Positions 26,745 to 38,900 of a stretch of DNA of 64,000 bases are shown here, piece by piece. The notes under the pieces were generated by a model, which had not been told where the DNA came from, ran no database searches, and saw only the letters and a program-made list of their open reading frames with translations. Origin of the DNA: Taeniopygia guttata (lineage: Eukaryota; Chordata; Aves; Passeriformes; Estrildidae); contig NC_133026.1 in assembly GCF_048771995.1 (NCBI RefSeq), positions 121,526,501 to 121,590,500 on the forward strand, written 5' to 3'. The number at the start of each line of letters is the position of its first letter. The stretch's first letter is position 1. The translations under genes and the position numbers were made by a program.

Positions 26745-27128
26745 TTCAAAACACTTCCTGAGGCTTTTAGAAATGTCGTAAACTTACTGTATCATTACTG
26801 ATGCACACAAACAGGAACATAAATGAATACTGTATGTGGATGACACTCTTCTCTTTATAACCCATCCTGATATTTCAATCCCAGCTATTACACTGTTCAT
26901 AAATCAGTTTGGGATCCTCGCTGGCTTTAAAAGTAATTATAATAAATCCAAAGATATGTTTATGTATAGGAGGCCAATTGAACCCTTTGCTTTTCAGTTT
27001 CCATTTAAATTGGTCTCCAGAGGTCTTACCCCAGGTTATTTATTCCTTTTTCTTTAGATCTGCTGTACAGATTTAATCTTGCTTCTCTGCTTTGTAAAAT
27101 TCAAGAGACGCTGTACAGGTGGTTTTCA
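26745..27128 (+). pseudogene. Reverse-transcriptase relic of an L1/Tx1-like LINE
   Basis: In frame at 26797-27057 the sequence reads ITDAHKQEHK, a stop, then ILYVDDTLLF (YVDD codons at 26833-26844), then INQFGILAGFKSNYNKSKDM and FQFPFKLVSRGLT. After a frameshift at about 27057 it continues LYRFNLASLLCKIQETLYRW. This order matches the L1/Tx1 branch of non-LTR retrotransposons: EHKISLYADDVLLFL (catalytic motif C), then FG--SG-KIN--KSE, then an FPFKW---G--YLG-like block, then LNF--LL-KI---L-RW. CR1 differs at motif C (FADDTKL) and in what follows. An upstream frame near 26751 (LPEAFRNVV) may be the preceding helix. A stop and at least one frameshift show it is dead. A 20-base T tract follows at 27129-27148. 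L1-type elements are uncommon in birds, so this is probably an ancient copy. Confidence 0.7.
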
Positions 27129-29411
27129 TTTTTTTTTTTTTTTTTTTTGTTACAGGCAAGAGCTGTCATTAATTAAAAACCAAATGCATTTTGTGTTTTT
27201 CTCTGATAATAAATACACTTACTAAGGTATTGTGAAGACTGGGTTAAGAAATGATTCTAGGTGCCTTGAAAGGAATTGCCCAACTCAGTTACTTTAATAC
27301 AGAACAAAAAATGTTAGTCTGCTCTGTAATTCTTCCTTTTGCCTAACTGTTAAGTACAATTCAGCTTCTAAGTCCTTTCTTTCTGCATCTTTCTGACTGA
27401 TTAAATTCCCATACAGGAATCATATCAAGGTAAGTTGGCATGTCAGTAGGTGTGGATTAGAGCTACAGAACTGCATGGCTGGAAAGCTTTGTCTGATCAC
27501 ACAGACTTCTGATTTCACAAAGCTATTCTTCCAGAAATGCAGCAAATGCCAGAGTATCTTGAAAGAGGTCAACTGAGAGAGAAGATGCAAATCTTAGCAA
27601 CGACCTGTTAAATGTAATGTAAAAAAACAAGGGAATTTATTTCATGAAATATAGACCTGAGGAACACCCTTGCACAGCATTTTATTTCACCTTTTTCATT
27701 TTATCTCCATCCCCTAAATAAAATGTAAGCCACATGTAAAATTCAAATCTGTGAGTGAAAATGTCCCTTTTCAAATATAATAACTCATCAAATAAATATC
27801 AAATATTTCAAATCCTTTTCAATGTCTTTGCAGGTGAAACATATAACTTAATCTTTATAAGAGAGATAAAAAACAATGCTTCATATGTTTTGATTGTGAA
27901 ATAATTTTCACTGTAAGAAACCATACTTCAACAGTTTGATGTTACAGAAATGATGAGGGATATTTATGAGGAACAGTACTGTGATGACCTTAGTATGCAT
28001 CAAGTCTGTTTATGTCCAGGAGCTGCTAGATTAGAGACATGAGAGGAATTTTGTAAGAGAAGCTTTTAATTTGGTGGGGAACAGTGGGGGTGTGTTTTTG
28101 TTGTTTTTTGGTTTCGGTTTTTTGTGTGTGCGTGTGTGGTTTTTTGTTTTGGGTTTTTTTTTTTTTTTCTTATTGGTGGAATTTTCTTATTTCTTTAGGT
28201 TTTTGGGTTTTTTGTTTGTTTGTTTGGGGTTTTTGTTTTTGTTTTTGTTTTTGTTTTTCTTTTGTGAGAAAGAGTATATTTTTTAGGAAAGCTCTGAAGG
28301 ACATATGTCCAGAAGCTGTGGCTTTAAGAACACCACAAGTTATAAAAAAAGACAGAATAAAGTTTTCATATACTCTTCTGGAAAGTGGGAGTTTTTCTAG
28401 AGATTGAGATTGTAGAATTAAGAAATGCTGGATGCTAATGTAAGCTGAACCAGAAAAAACAGACTAGAAAAAAGGGCTACCTGCAAGGGCCAGATAAGCA
28501 GGTTAGTTCAAGAGCTTTCATTTAATCTCTCACCAAAAAAAATCAAGTTTCCTCTCTAAATTACAGAGGCTAATTGTTTTGATTTTTTTTTTTTGTTTCA
28601 TCTATTTTTTAAATTTCTTTTCTGTTACTAATGGACAGTGTCTATTTTTGAAATTTTCTGGAACATTCATTTGTAAGAAGGTAAAACACTTCCACTTCAG
28701 GGTTCAGGTTAGTGCACTGTCACATCATGATCTGCTTTACCATTTTTAAATTACCTCATATACTGACTGGAGGATTGAGATATATCTGCCACTAAAGGAC
28801 ACTAAGCAAACTGGCCAAAATACTTCTTTACTGATTCAGATCAATAATCATTTTTACAGGACAGTATATAGGACAATCCTTTTTATTGGCAATGTACTGC
28901 ACAACATGTTATAAATATTAATCCCAACAATATAACTGTTTAAAATGCAAATAATGTCAGTGTTCTAGATGGTTTCAAATTTCTTTGCCTTTCTCATTTT
29001 TTCCTTGATTTGAGATAGCAGCTTTATTTCTGTTAATTTATGACCAACTATGTTTTGGAATGTCAGTTTAGTATACAGATTTATTAGCTCATACCATATT
29101 CAAGACTCCATGGCCTTATCCTAACCCACTTGTGAAAAATACAGATTGAGTAAATGATTACCATGTTTAGACATGCACTAAGATGAATGTCTTGTGAATG
29201 AAGCTAAAATCCATTTTCAGTCTAACACAAACCTTTACTTGGAGTTGCATCTGTCTTCAAAAAATCAAAGAGGTCTTGCTAGTGTGTATTTTGTTTTATT
29301 GGGCTTTTCAACAAAGAAAACTTAATTTCCATTCATTTCATTTACAAATGACTGACATCAATCTCCTCTGTATCCCCTCCAACGGAATGAGCTCCTCAAA
29401 ATCTTGGGCCC
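27129..29411. other. AT-rich intergenic DNA with a G/T-rich block, no gene
   Basis: No gene supported. Starts with a 20-base T tract (27129-27148). The strongly strand-asymmetric G/T-rich block is annotated separately; the open frames over it (28071-28286 and 28084-28407) encode runs of Phe, Leu, Val, Cys and Gly that reflect the low-complexity DNA. Confidence 0.6.
28074..28262. repeat. Low-complexity G/T-rich tract
   Basis: Almost 190 bases made mostly of T with G clusters, including GTGTGTGCGTGTGTGG, a T16-class run and repeated GTTTTTGTTTTTGTTTTT units near 28229-28258. No protein or named repeat is implied. Confidence 0.85.
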
Positions 29412-29957
29412 TAGATTTGGCTGGGATAGAGTTAATATTGTGCTTTAGTAAGTGGTACGGTGCTGTGGTTTTGGGATATAGTATTGGGAATACTATGGAT
29501 AGCACATTAATGTTTTAGATGTTGCTAAGTGGTGCTTAGTCTAAATCAAGGACTTTGTCTTGTGCTCTGCCTATGAGCAGATTCACAAGATGCTGGGAGG
29601 GAGCAGAGCCAGGACAGCTGTCCCAAAGTGGCCAAGTAGATATTGCATACCACAGAGTGTGATGCTCAATATATAAACTGGGGGAGTTGTCCAGAAGACA
29701 TTGAGTGCTGCTCTGGGACAGACTGGGCATTGGTCAGCAAGAGGTGAGCAATTGCAATGTGCATCACTTGTCTTTCTTGGGTTTTATTCCTCCCTCTCTT
29801 CTTTTCATTTCAATAATTATTGTGATTTATTTAATTGATTAAATCCTGCAGGTTTTACCATTTTCTGATTCTCTTTCCCATCCCACCAGGGTCATGGGTG
29901 GGTGGGAGAAAGTGAAAGAGCAGCTGCGGAGTTGTCCACTGGTTTTGAACCACAACA
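29412..29957 (+). mobile_element. Avian ERV solo LTR
   Basis: Opens with TTTGGCTGGGATAGAGTTAA and continues with TGCTAAGTGGTGCTTAGTCT, CAAGATGCTGGGAGGGAGCA, GAGCCAGGACAGCTGTCCCA and AAGTGGCCAAGTAGATATTG, all phrases of a bird LTR family. Inside are a plausible TATA element (TATATAAA, 29670-29677) and a downstream polyadenylation hexamer ATTAAA (29838-29843), the expected U3-R-U5 order. A CCCATCCCACCAGGGTCATG block and a GAGCAGCTGCGGAGTTGTCC stretch lead to the 3' end near AACCACAACA. No gag, pol or env lies on either side, so it is a solo LTR left by recombination. The open frames at 29198-29518 and 29536-29730 belong to the LTR or its flank and encode no recognised protein. Whether the family is class II or III is not settled from sequence alone. 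Confidence 0.8.
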
Positions 29958-32900
29958 GTCCTTGAAACTGAATTGAGACTTTGAAACTTATTTTAGTAAT
30001 AGTTCTTTCTTTAGAAACACACTTTTACACAAATGAAGCTATTGACATTAGCCTGAGAATAAACATCGTCTCTATAGAAAAGCCTCTAAAATCTTGAGCC
30101 TATTAGGTTCTGAGATGCCATTTGCTTTTCAAGTGAATACTTAGAGGTGATTTTGACCTTAGGAATACTTATAAGGTTTGCACTCCTGACTGCAATGGAT
30201 ACATAGATTTTGGAGATCTTCAGTGCGCTTACCTCTAGGGTTAAAAAAAAAAAATACTAATACTGGTTCTCTTTCTTAGAATGTTTTTATTTCCATTTTT
30301 CTACTGAGAACCCCTGGATATACAAATCTTGAGGCTATACTGGAAGGCTTTTCTGTTTTGTAAACCTCTTTTGGGTAGGAAAGACATGAGAGTAGCAGTA
30401 AGCATTTCTCTGCTGAATATATAGTAGAGGTACAAAAACTGCATTGAACTATCTGTATTATTGCACAATAGTTTTGATGGTAAACATGATTTGTGGATTA
30501 GATTCACCTTTGTAATTTGAAATCTCTCTGGCTGTCTGAACATATAGGATTTAGAAATATTAAGAGGCATTGAGTTTCTCAATGTCCTTGGTTCTTTTTC
30601 AAATAATTTTACATAATATCTGTGTGGGCCTACATATATGCAAATATGCATACTTCGATTTAGTTGGGTTTTTTTACCATAATTTCCCTTAGTAAAGGGA
30701 AACAATTTGATCCAAGTCATTCTAGGATCAATGAGAATCATATCATTGATAACTGTGGAAATATATTCAGTTCTCAAGTATCCAGCTCTGGTCTCAGTTA
30801 CAGACACAGTGTTATGATTGCTGGGAGCAGTCTATCTCTTATTCTCTAATTCTTGGTCTTTCTTGGTAATTTAATTGGTCTTAGATAAATCCAGAAAAAA
30901 ATGTCTTTGAATAAGCATGTTTTAATATGAATACTGGAGATAATTTGCTACTACAGAATGATACATTTCTGAAACACTTAGAGTAATACTAATCAGCCTA
31001 ATTTTTATTCTTTTTGTGCTTATTCTAGAAAGATTTCTTGGTATGCATATTTTTGTTTATTACCACCAGCAAGTGCAGAAGACATTTGAGTGGGTCAAGT
31101 AGACTCAAAACCATTCAGACAAAAAACTACATCATATTGCTGTGTGATAGTAGAATGATGCACATGAATTCTATAAAAATCAGACTTGGGTGTTTTAAGC
31201 TTTTTTTAATTATTATTTCCTTAGGTGTTTTGAAAGTAGTTTTCAGAACTCTGTGTTGAACAGATTAATTAGTTACTATCACCTCATATAATTAAACTTG
31301 CCTAGAATATGGGGTTGCATTTTACGTGTATCTGTTTGAACCCATTCCATGTTAAAAGCTACACAGTCTAGAAAACTCAAGGAGTGTTTTGCTCATCTTT
31401 GTGTATAATTCTCTTCTTTATTTGATATTACTAAGGCAGAAGGAAGACACAACTGAGACATGCACAATATGTGTGATAATGAACAAAGTTAGATAGGCTA
31501 TTTATCTTCTTTTAACAATTAAGACCAAGGAAGAAGCAACAGATATAAAGAATATCAGGGGGAAAATAATTATATTTTATGTCATTCTTAATCTATAGAA
31601 CACCATCCAAAAGATATCTGACTCCTGATTTTGACAGGATTTGAAACATGGATAAGTATCTATATTTCACTTAATTAAAAATATTAAGATTGAATTAAAA
31701 AATGACAACTTATTATGAATCAGTTAGGAAAAGAAACTTGAAACTAAGGTAGAGTTTCAAGATTTAGTGGTATATTGCCTATTTCTTTTGCAAAACTCTA
31801 AAGACATAGTTACAAAGCAGATATAATTTAAATGGAGAAAATTAGGAAACAAATTTATTAGGAGGCAGGTTTTACCTTAGAATTATTGCTTCAGAAGTAC
31901 TCATTGCTGAAAATAAACCTGAGGGAATGCTTTTCCACTTATTATAAGCCTGATCCTTGATCTTGTAGTATGCTGAGGTTTGCTTTTTGGGCTCTGTGCT
32001 TTAATTGTTTTGGGTAGCACCATGCTGAATTGCAACCCTGGCCTTTAACTGCTAAGAGGATATAACTCTAGTAAACAGAACAACATATCCATGGCAACCT
32101 ACAGTTTTACTTCTAACTCTTCAAAACACAAAAGGGTAATTATTTTTTTTCATTATATTTTTATATTCCTATGGCTCATAATAACAGTGATGACCTCCTG
32201 GCTGGGCATTTCCAAGCTATTAATGACAGGCTGAGTTATGCGACCTTGACTTCACCTGGAGCCATTAACTTTTCTATCTAGTCATTAACTGCTGAGAAAT
32301 GCCCTCCCTTTTGGTCATTATTTCTTATATATGCATTTCTTAAATAGGCATTTTCTGCAACAATTACATGTCAGAGTAATTTCATATTTTTTATTAATAA
32401 GTACTATCTTATCTTTGTGTTCAAGCCACAGGGATCCTTTGACATCTAGCAGCTTGCACATCATTTAAGTTTCTAAGGAAGAGGTCGTCATTTATGCACA
32501 GGCAAATGGGAGACAGAGGCTTAAAACAGCACGTTTTACATGGGAGGAAAAATCCGTGCATCGTTTGAGTTAAATCTTTGGAGCATATTCAGAAATGCTG
32601 AGGAATTCATTTTTAGATCGGGCATTTAGATGTACAATGTATGTATGCCACAATACCAGCTAGAAAACCCTTAACGTTAATAGTAAAGGTGACCTCTAAG
32701 TTATCCCTCCTGACTACTGAATCTTTAGACAAAATGGTTAGTAATTTCACTGGGATTAATTTGCCAGCATTTTGCAGACCCTTATCTTATTTTCTGGAAC
32801 TCATAGAGGGATCAGAATCCACATGATATATTTCTCTTATCTGTCAGTGCAGCAGCATAAGATAAAAGAAGATTCTTTATTGAATGGATATATTTTTCAT

Positions 32901-35900
32901 TGTCCTTCATACCACAGATTAAATGGGACTTGTATGATTTTTCTTTTCCTGATACAGCAAGCCATACTTCTGCATAAATAACTTCTGTGTAATTCGAGAA
33001 CTCTTATGAAGAGCGTAGTAATCAATTTTTTAGATGCTATAATTAGTGGCCTTACCTGGATCAAAAACTAAATGTTGCTGGAGGGGAAAAAGGTTGTAGA
33101 GTTATTTTCAAGGGTGGAACTTAGTTGTCTGCATGGATGACAAAGATTATCATATATACCTGGAAATATCAGCAGCAGAAGATTTGTTTAATTTATTTGT
33201 TTCTGTAACTCAGACATCGAGGTATACTTCTGTAAACAATGTTTGGTCAATGAAGTGCTTAGTTTGCAAAGGAAAATTCTCTGACAATATTCTTGACTAA
33301 CAGGAGATATCTGTCCTATGAAAAGAAAAGAATGTTTCCAGGAGATAAAATTTATTATTCTTTTTGCTGTTATTTTATTAAGATGTCTGGTTTATTAGAG
33401 TTATCATCCTAATTTTGTGCAACTGAAGTGGGGGGCAGGGGGGAGAGTGTGGAAGCGGAGAGAGGTGAACAAGGCCAGAAGAACATATACTAAAGAAGTA
33501 AACTCTGCAAATCTTGATAAATGCAACTCCACCAGTAAGTGACAATATAGGTGAAATATTTCTCTTTTAAACTTTTTCCATTAGTTTTTTGACAGGAATA
33601 TACTAGTTCAGCTTTAATGAGATTCTAGTGTAAAAACTTCAGGGCTAAATAAAAGAAACAAATCAAAAGGACCGGATGATTGCCATTTAATGTGAAAGAA
33701 TGAAAGTGCAAACAATCATTGTATGACATCTAGCTGTGCTAGTCACTGCAGAATGACAGGTAGAACAATTCAAAGTTACTGATCTAAAGATGGAATAACA
33801 GCTCATATGTTTGAAGTGCTCAGAAGATGAAGAAATAAAACAGACTCTAAGATAAGACATGGTTAAGCCTTTTAAATTCCATGCCTTATTGTCAGCATCA
33901 TTTGAACGCTTTTGTACACATTTTTTTCTCCTCAGAAACTATTTTATTGAAGGAATTACTTTTAAGAGCTGATTTTTATTATTATCCTCCAGGATGTGTG
34001 GTGTGCTTTGTTTTTCAACAAGACAAAAAAAAATGTACACAATGAAAAGTATATTACTAGTTTTCTAAGTACACATATTGTATATATTCAGAAGTATGCA
34101 CTCTGAGTATATATTGTTAAGCTGTGAATTATAAATAAGTTCAATAAACCACATGCTAATTTACTCTACAGGTAGTCTCATTTTTTTAACATGTGACATA
34201 ACAAATTTTTTATTAATTTCTGTTTATATTTTCCTTTTCTATTCTTTTCTTGAGATTATTTTAAGGCTCTAAGGAAAATCACCTATTCTTTCTTTCAGCA
34301 AGCCCTTTTTATCAGTGAAATAACCTATTCTAGTTACTGCTGGAAACAATAATCTGTAATTGCTGCTTTCAGTCCTAATTTGGCTTGTCTCTAGTTTTTC
34401 ATCTCAATCTAATCTAAACCTATTTGAGCAAATAAAATGATATTTACCTCATCCTCTGTTACAAGCTTTCAAGATTACAGGCTTCAGGAAAAATCAATAC
34501 AAAATACCAGCTTAGCAGTAGGTTTGTGCTCAGAAAGAATGCTAACTTTTCTTTCCTGCATTTTCTGACTCTCTACTCCCCTGGAGTGAAAGCAAACCTT
34601 AGACTATAAGGACCGAAGGGTAAAAAAAAAAAAGAAACACAAAAACCCCAGCCTTCAATGATGTGTTTGGTTCATGGTTAGTAGCCACTTTTGAACTTAC
34701 AAGCCGAAGTGCAGTGCATGGTCAAGCTCCTAACCTTTAGCTTCTGCTTCCACACTACACATCTTACAGAGTTCACCAAAAGGAAGGATCTCGACCTCAC
34801 GGATGATTTTTCAGACTCAAATGCCATCTTCATTTATTATTTATTTGCTTCAAGCAGTTGGGATTTGAGGTATCATCATACCTGACTGACTGATTTAAGG
34901 AAGTAGCCACCTCTCTGTGGGGGGATCTCATGAGAATAAAATCCTATTACTTTCCAAAAAGATTGCTTCATTTGCTTCTTGGAATAAGCTTTTGAAGAAA
35001 ACATTTGAATTTTGAGTTTGTAAACAACCAAGAATTCTCAACAGTGGTTCCTTTTATTCTTGTTTTCTTTCTTTTTCTTTTTCCTTTTTATTTTTTTTGT
35101 TTGCTTTTTCTTTTCTCTTTTTGCTGAAAAGGACATCTTTTTATTTAGATTTTGCTTTGTTATATTTTTGTTGGACTTTTGATGAAGAAACTGATCAATA
35201 CAAAAATATGTCTCTATGAGAATTATGTTGTACTTATAAACCTTTTCAAATTATTCACTGTGTCTCTTTGTAAGAGAGAAAAGTTCCTCCTCTTAAAACC
35301 TACATTGGATTTCTCTTTCAATTGTCTCATAACAGACTTCCTCTTCCCAGCCCCACTTTGTGAATGGTGTCTGATTTGAAAAAAATATGCATTACTTTGT
35401 CTCTCTTTAGACAAATGTGCAAAAATTTAACCACTACATTTTTATTTCCCCCATAATATTAGCATTTTTATTAATGCACTTAGAGGGAAAATGTAAATAG
35501 GATATTAAGACCCATTGTATCCACCTAACTTTGGTTACTAAATTATTATCCCAGCCACTCTAGGCAGGGAAGTAATCAGTGAAGGAAGATAAGATCCTTT
35601 GGAGTGTTTGAGTCTTAGGTGAACTGAACTTCTCTTTGAAGAGACTTTTTGTTTTATTTAATTAGATGATAGCTGAGGTAACCGGAGGTGATTAATCCTA
35701 AACTTATTTGGGATAAATCCTAAGTGATAATTTTGCTGCAAGTATCTTCTAAGACAGAAGACTCCTATTCCACAGACCTTATCTCACCTGTATGGGATTC
35801 TTCAGGAACCCGGAGTGGCTGAAGTATCTATTAGCTTTGAGTACAACCCTGACAGAAACACCCAAAGCATAGCAAGAGCAGTTCCTAAATGTAATTACTC

Positions 35901-38900
35901 TATTTTTGCAGAGTGATCTGTTAGATGCAAGTATCTGAAAAATGATTGAAGCTTATTTCACTCCACTTGTGTCCAAGATTTGCCAGTGTGTAGGTGAAGT
36001 CAAGGCTCTCTTGTGTCTCTTTCTCTCCATTCTTCTTTACCTGTAGTAATGATTTATCCTCAGGTGATTATGTGTGCTGTTGTTCCAAGATGTCCCCAGA
36101 TTCTTTTATCACCTACATTCAGCTCATGTTTTGAGTCCATATATTCTTAATGAAAATCAAACCATGAAACATTTGATTAAAAAAAAACAAACCCAAAAAC
36201 AAAAACCCTTTTTATTTTATAGCAGTATATTTTGGTCTCATTAGGCTTTGTGAATCTTCATCCCCATTTTTTAATCTGACATAGGAGTGGTGTGATCAAA
36301 TTGCCTATGCATCTCTCAATCATGCCAATAACTTTGAAAGTCTTTGACCTATTACAGAAAATTTGACACCCACGGATAAATGCTTATAATTCGAAGTTCA
36401 AGCAGTAGATGGATACTGCCTATCCATCCATATACATAACTCTTTGGACAGAAATGAGAAATTGTGTCCTGTTTAGCTCAGGGACAAAACTGGAAGTTTC
36501 ACTTCATTTTATCCCTGTGCAATTTCTGATTCTGTTAGTGGTTTTTAAGAGTCTATTATCAATTTAGGCGAGATTTACAAATTCATACTTAGCACATCTA
36601 TATACAGTTTTGATTAAAGCATTGAACAAGCTTCTCTGTTCTATTTCAAGAGCCCTTTTGCATTTAGTTTTCACCACTTCTTCTGAAGCTATTTACAGAT
36701 AAAAATGGCTGAACTAATACAGTCATATAGCATTGTCACGCTTATATCAGCTGAAGGTGTTTACACACTGGTTGTAAACTCCTTCTAAAAACTTACAAAA
36801 TTTCCCCTAACTGCTACAAAAAGTATTTGTCCATGGCAAAATAAATAAAAACTTCACTCAACTCATTAGATAAGTACAGAGGAAAGTGTACATTCACTGA
36901 AAATTGTAAAATACTTATTAAAAAACCTCCAAAGATGTTTATGATATCTTATAGCAGAATTATTTATTATGCTCATGATTTTTAGGAAAACCCAAATGAA
37001 GGTGAGCAAAAATCAGCAGAGATTGGAGTTCATCCTGACTGGCCACCTGGATTCTGTGTCAAGGAACAAGGGATATTTTCTTCAGGGAAGTACTGCTAGA
37101 TCATTGATACTATTTAAGCAGCTGAAAATTTAGACAGGATGGCTCTTTATCTTCCAAAAGCATTGTGTCTGAGGATTTTGGAAGATTCCAGATCTTATAT
37201 GAGTTTTTAATGCTTAAAAAAAATGGTAAAACACAGTGTCACACTGAGTTGATACAAAGGGTCAATCTTCAGTTTCATTCAGTTTCATTCCGTTTTGGAA
37301 TATATTCAAATCGTAGAAACATCACATCCTTACATATCCCTGTGTAAGATTTTATTCTAGCATAATGACAGTGGTTAGGCTAGGACATAGAACAAAGTTC
37401 TGTGATGTAATGTAACCAATGAAGAAAAATAGCTGCCTCCTGAGGACAATTCCAGAGCTCTGTATTGGGAGAGACATTTAAATGACATCTATTCACCCCC
37501 CTACACTACTCCAGTCCATTTATTGTAACCAATTGTTGTTAGCAGTCCTGTATTTCCCTGGCAAGCTCTTCAGAATACTGGTAGAGTGATACACATTCAA
37601 ATACAACAGAGAATTTTCTTATAAACCCTCTGTACCCTCAACACAGAAATCAACACAACTACCACTGTAAATAGTATCAGTGGTAACTAACAGGGTTTAT
37701 CATGTTTGTTAATGATGATAAAAATATTATTAGTAATGATAAGAATAACAAGTTCTCTCAATTCCTAACTATGCATTTATGAGGTAATCTTTTAACAACT
37801 TGTGAGGGCTGATTCTTAAGGGCAGCTACTCCTTCCTGTTCTGATCAGAGTGACAAGAAAATATAACCAAGATAACAGCCAAAGGCACACCTCCACATCT
37901 GCTGAGATACCTTTGTCTTCCAGAAGGCAGTCAAAACCTGAAATTCTCCTGCAGATGCTGAGAATTAAAACATGGCAACTTCAGATTTAAAAGAGCAAAT
38001 CTCAGTGACCTGTGCTACTGAAGTGGTGTTTAAGTACCTTTTGGTGTCTCAGCATGAAGACCATTATCATATTTTCTAATACTGTCAGATTCTACATTGA
38101 TTGTAATCAAAGGTCTTTGGATATCTTCATGCAGTTTTTTATTTTGTTTGTTTGTTTTTTTTTCTCCTTGGAAACCTGTAAGGTTTCCCATTTTTTGGTT
38201 TTAAATGCCTAAAAAATCAGTTCTAAAACCAAATAAAAATAAAAAAATTAGTTCTTTTTGTCTGATCCTACTCCTAGTACTCTAAATGTAGAATTTCCAA
38301 GATAAGAATTTGGATATAAGTCTCACTGCCTTAAGGTGTTGAATCTACCTAATTGTTTCACCTCTCTGAACCTTAAAACACACAGAATGCCATCACAAGC
38401 CCTTTTTTTTTTTGTTTTTTTTTTTTTTTTTTTTTTTAATGAGAGTTTCAGTATTCCCACCACTGTTCACTTGCAAGCACACTTTCTTGGTGATTTAGCA
38501 CAAGGATCTAAGCTGCACTTTATTGTTCACCCTGCACATCCAGTTGTGCAACTGCACTCAGCTAAACACAGTGTGGGTTTTTAGCTAATATTACTTGAGT
38601 GCAGCAGATAACTTACAGCATGTGGCCTCTCAGTTCTGAAAGGATAAATTACATCAAAAGAAAAGGAAGTATGTGAATGTCTTGAAACTAAACACTATTC
38701 ATCTATTCATCTATATGACCAGGAAATACTGAAGAAGTAAACAAGATTTTAGATGTCTCACAGTGCAGGACTACTCTGCTCACATGTGCAAATAGGTCAG
38801 AGGGGAACATGTAAAGAAAGAGTCTTCCCAAAAAAGACATTGCCAGACATGATAATGGCTTCTACTTTGCTTTTGTCATCCCTAAAAGATCATTTTAATT

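Noticed and set aside
28071..28407. Phe/Leu/Val/Cys-rich frames resembling membrane proteins
   Set aside because: The hydrophobic runs are a direct consequence of G/T-rich low-complexity DNA.
30301..30807. Minus-strand open frame of 168 codons, the longest in the window
   Set aside because: No recognisable domain, motif, signal peptide or repeat, and no promoter or splice context. An opening of this size is plausible by chance among many frames in 64 kb.
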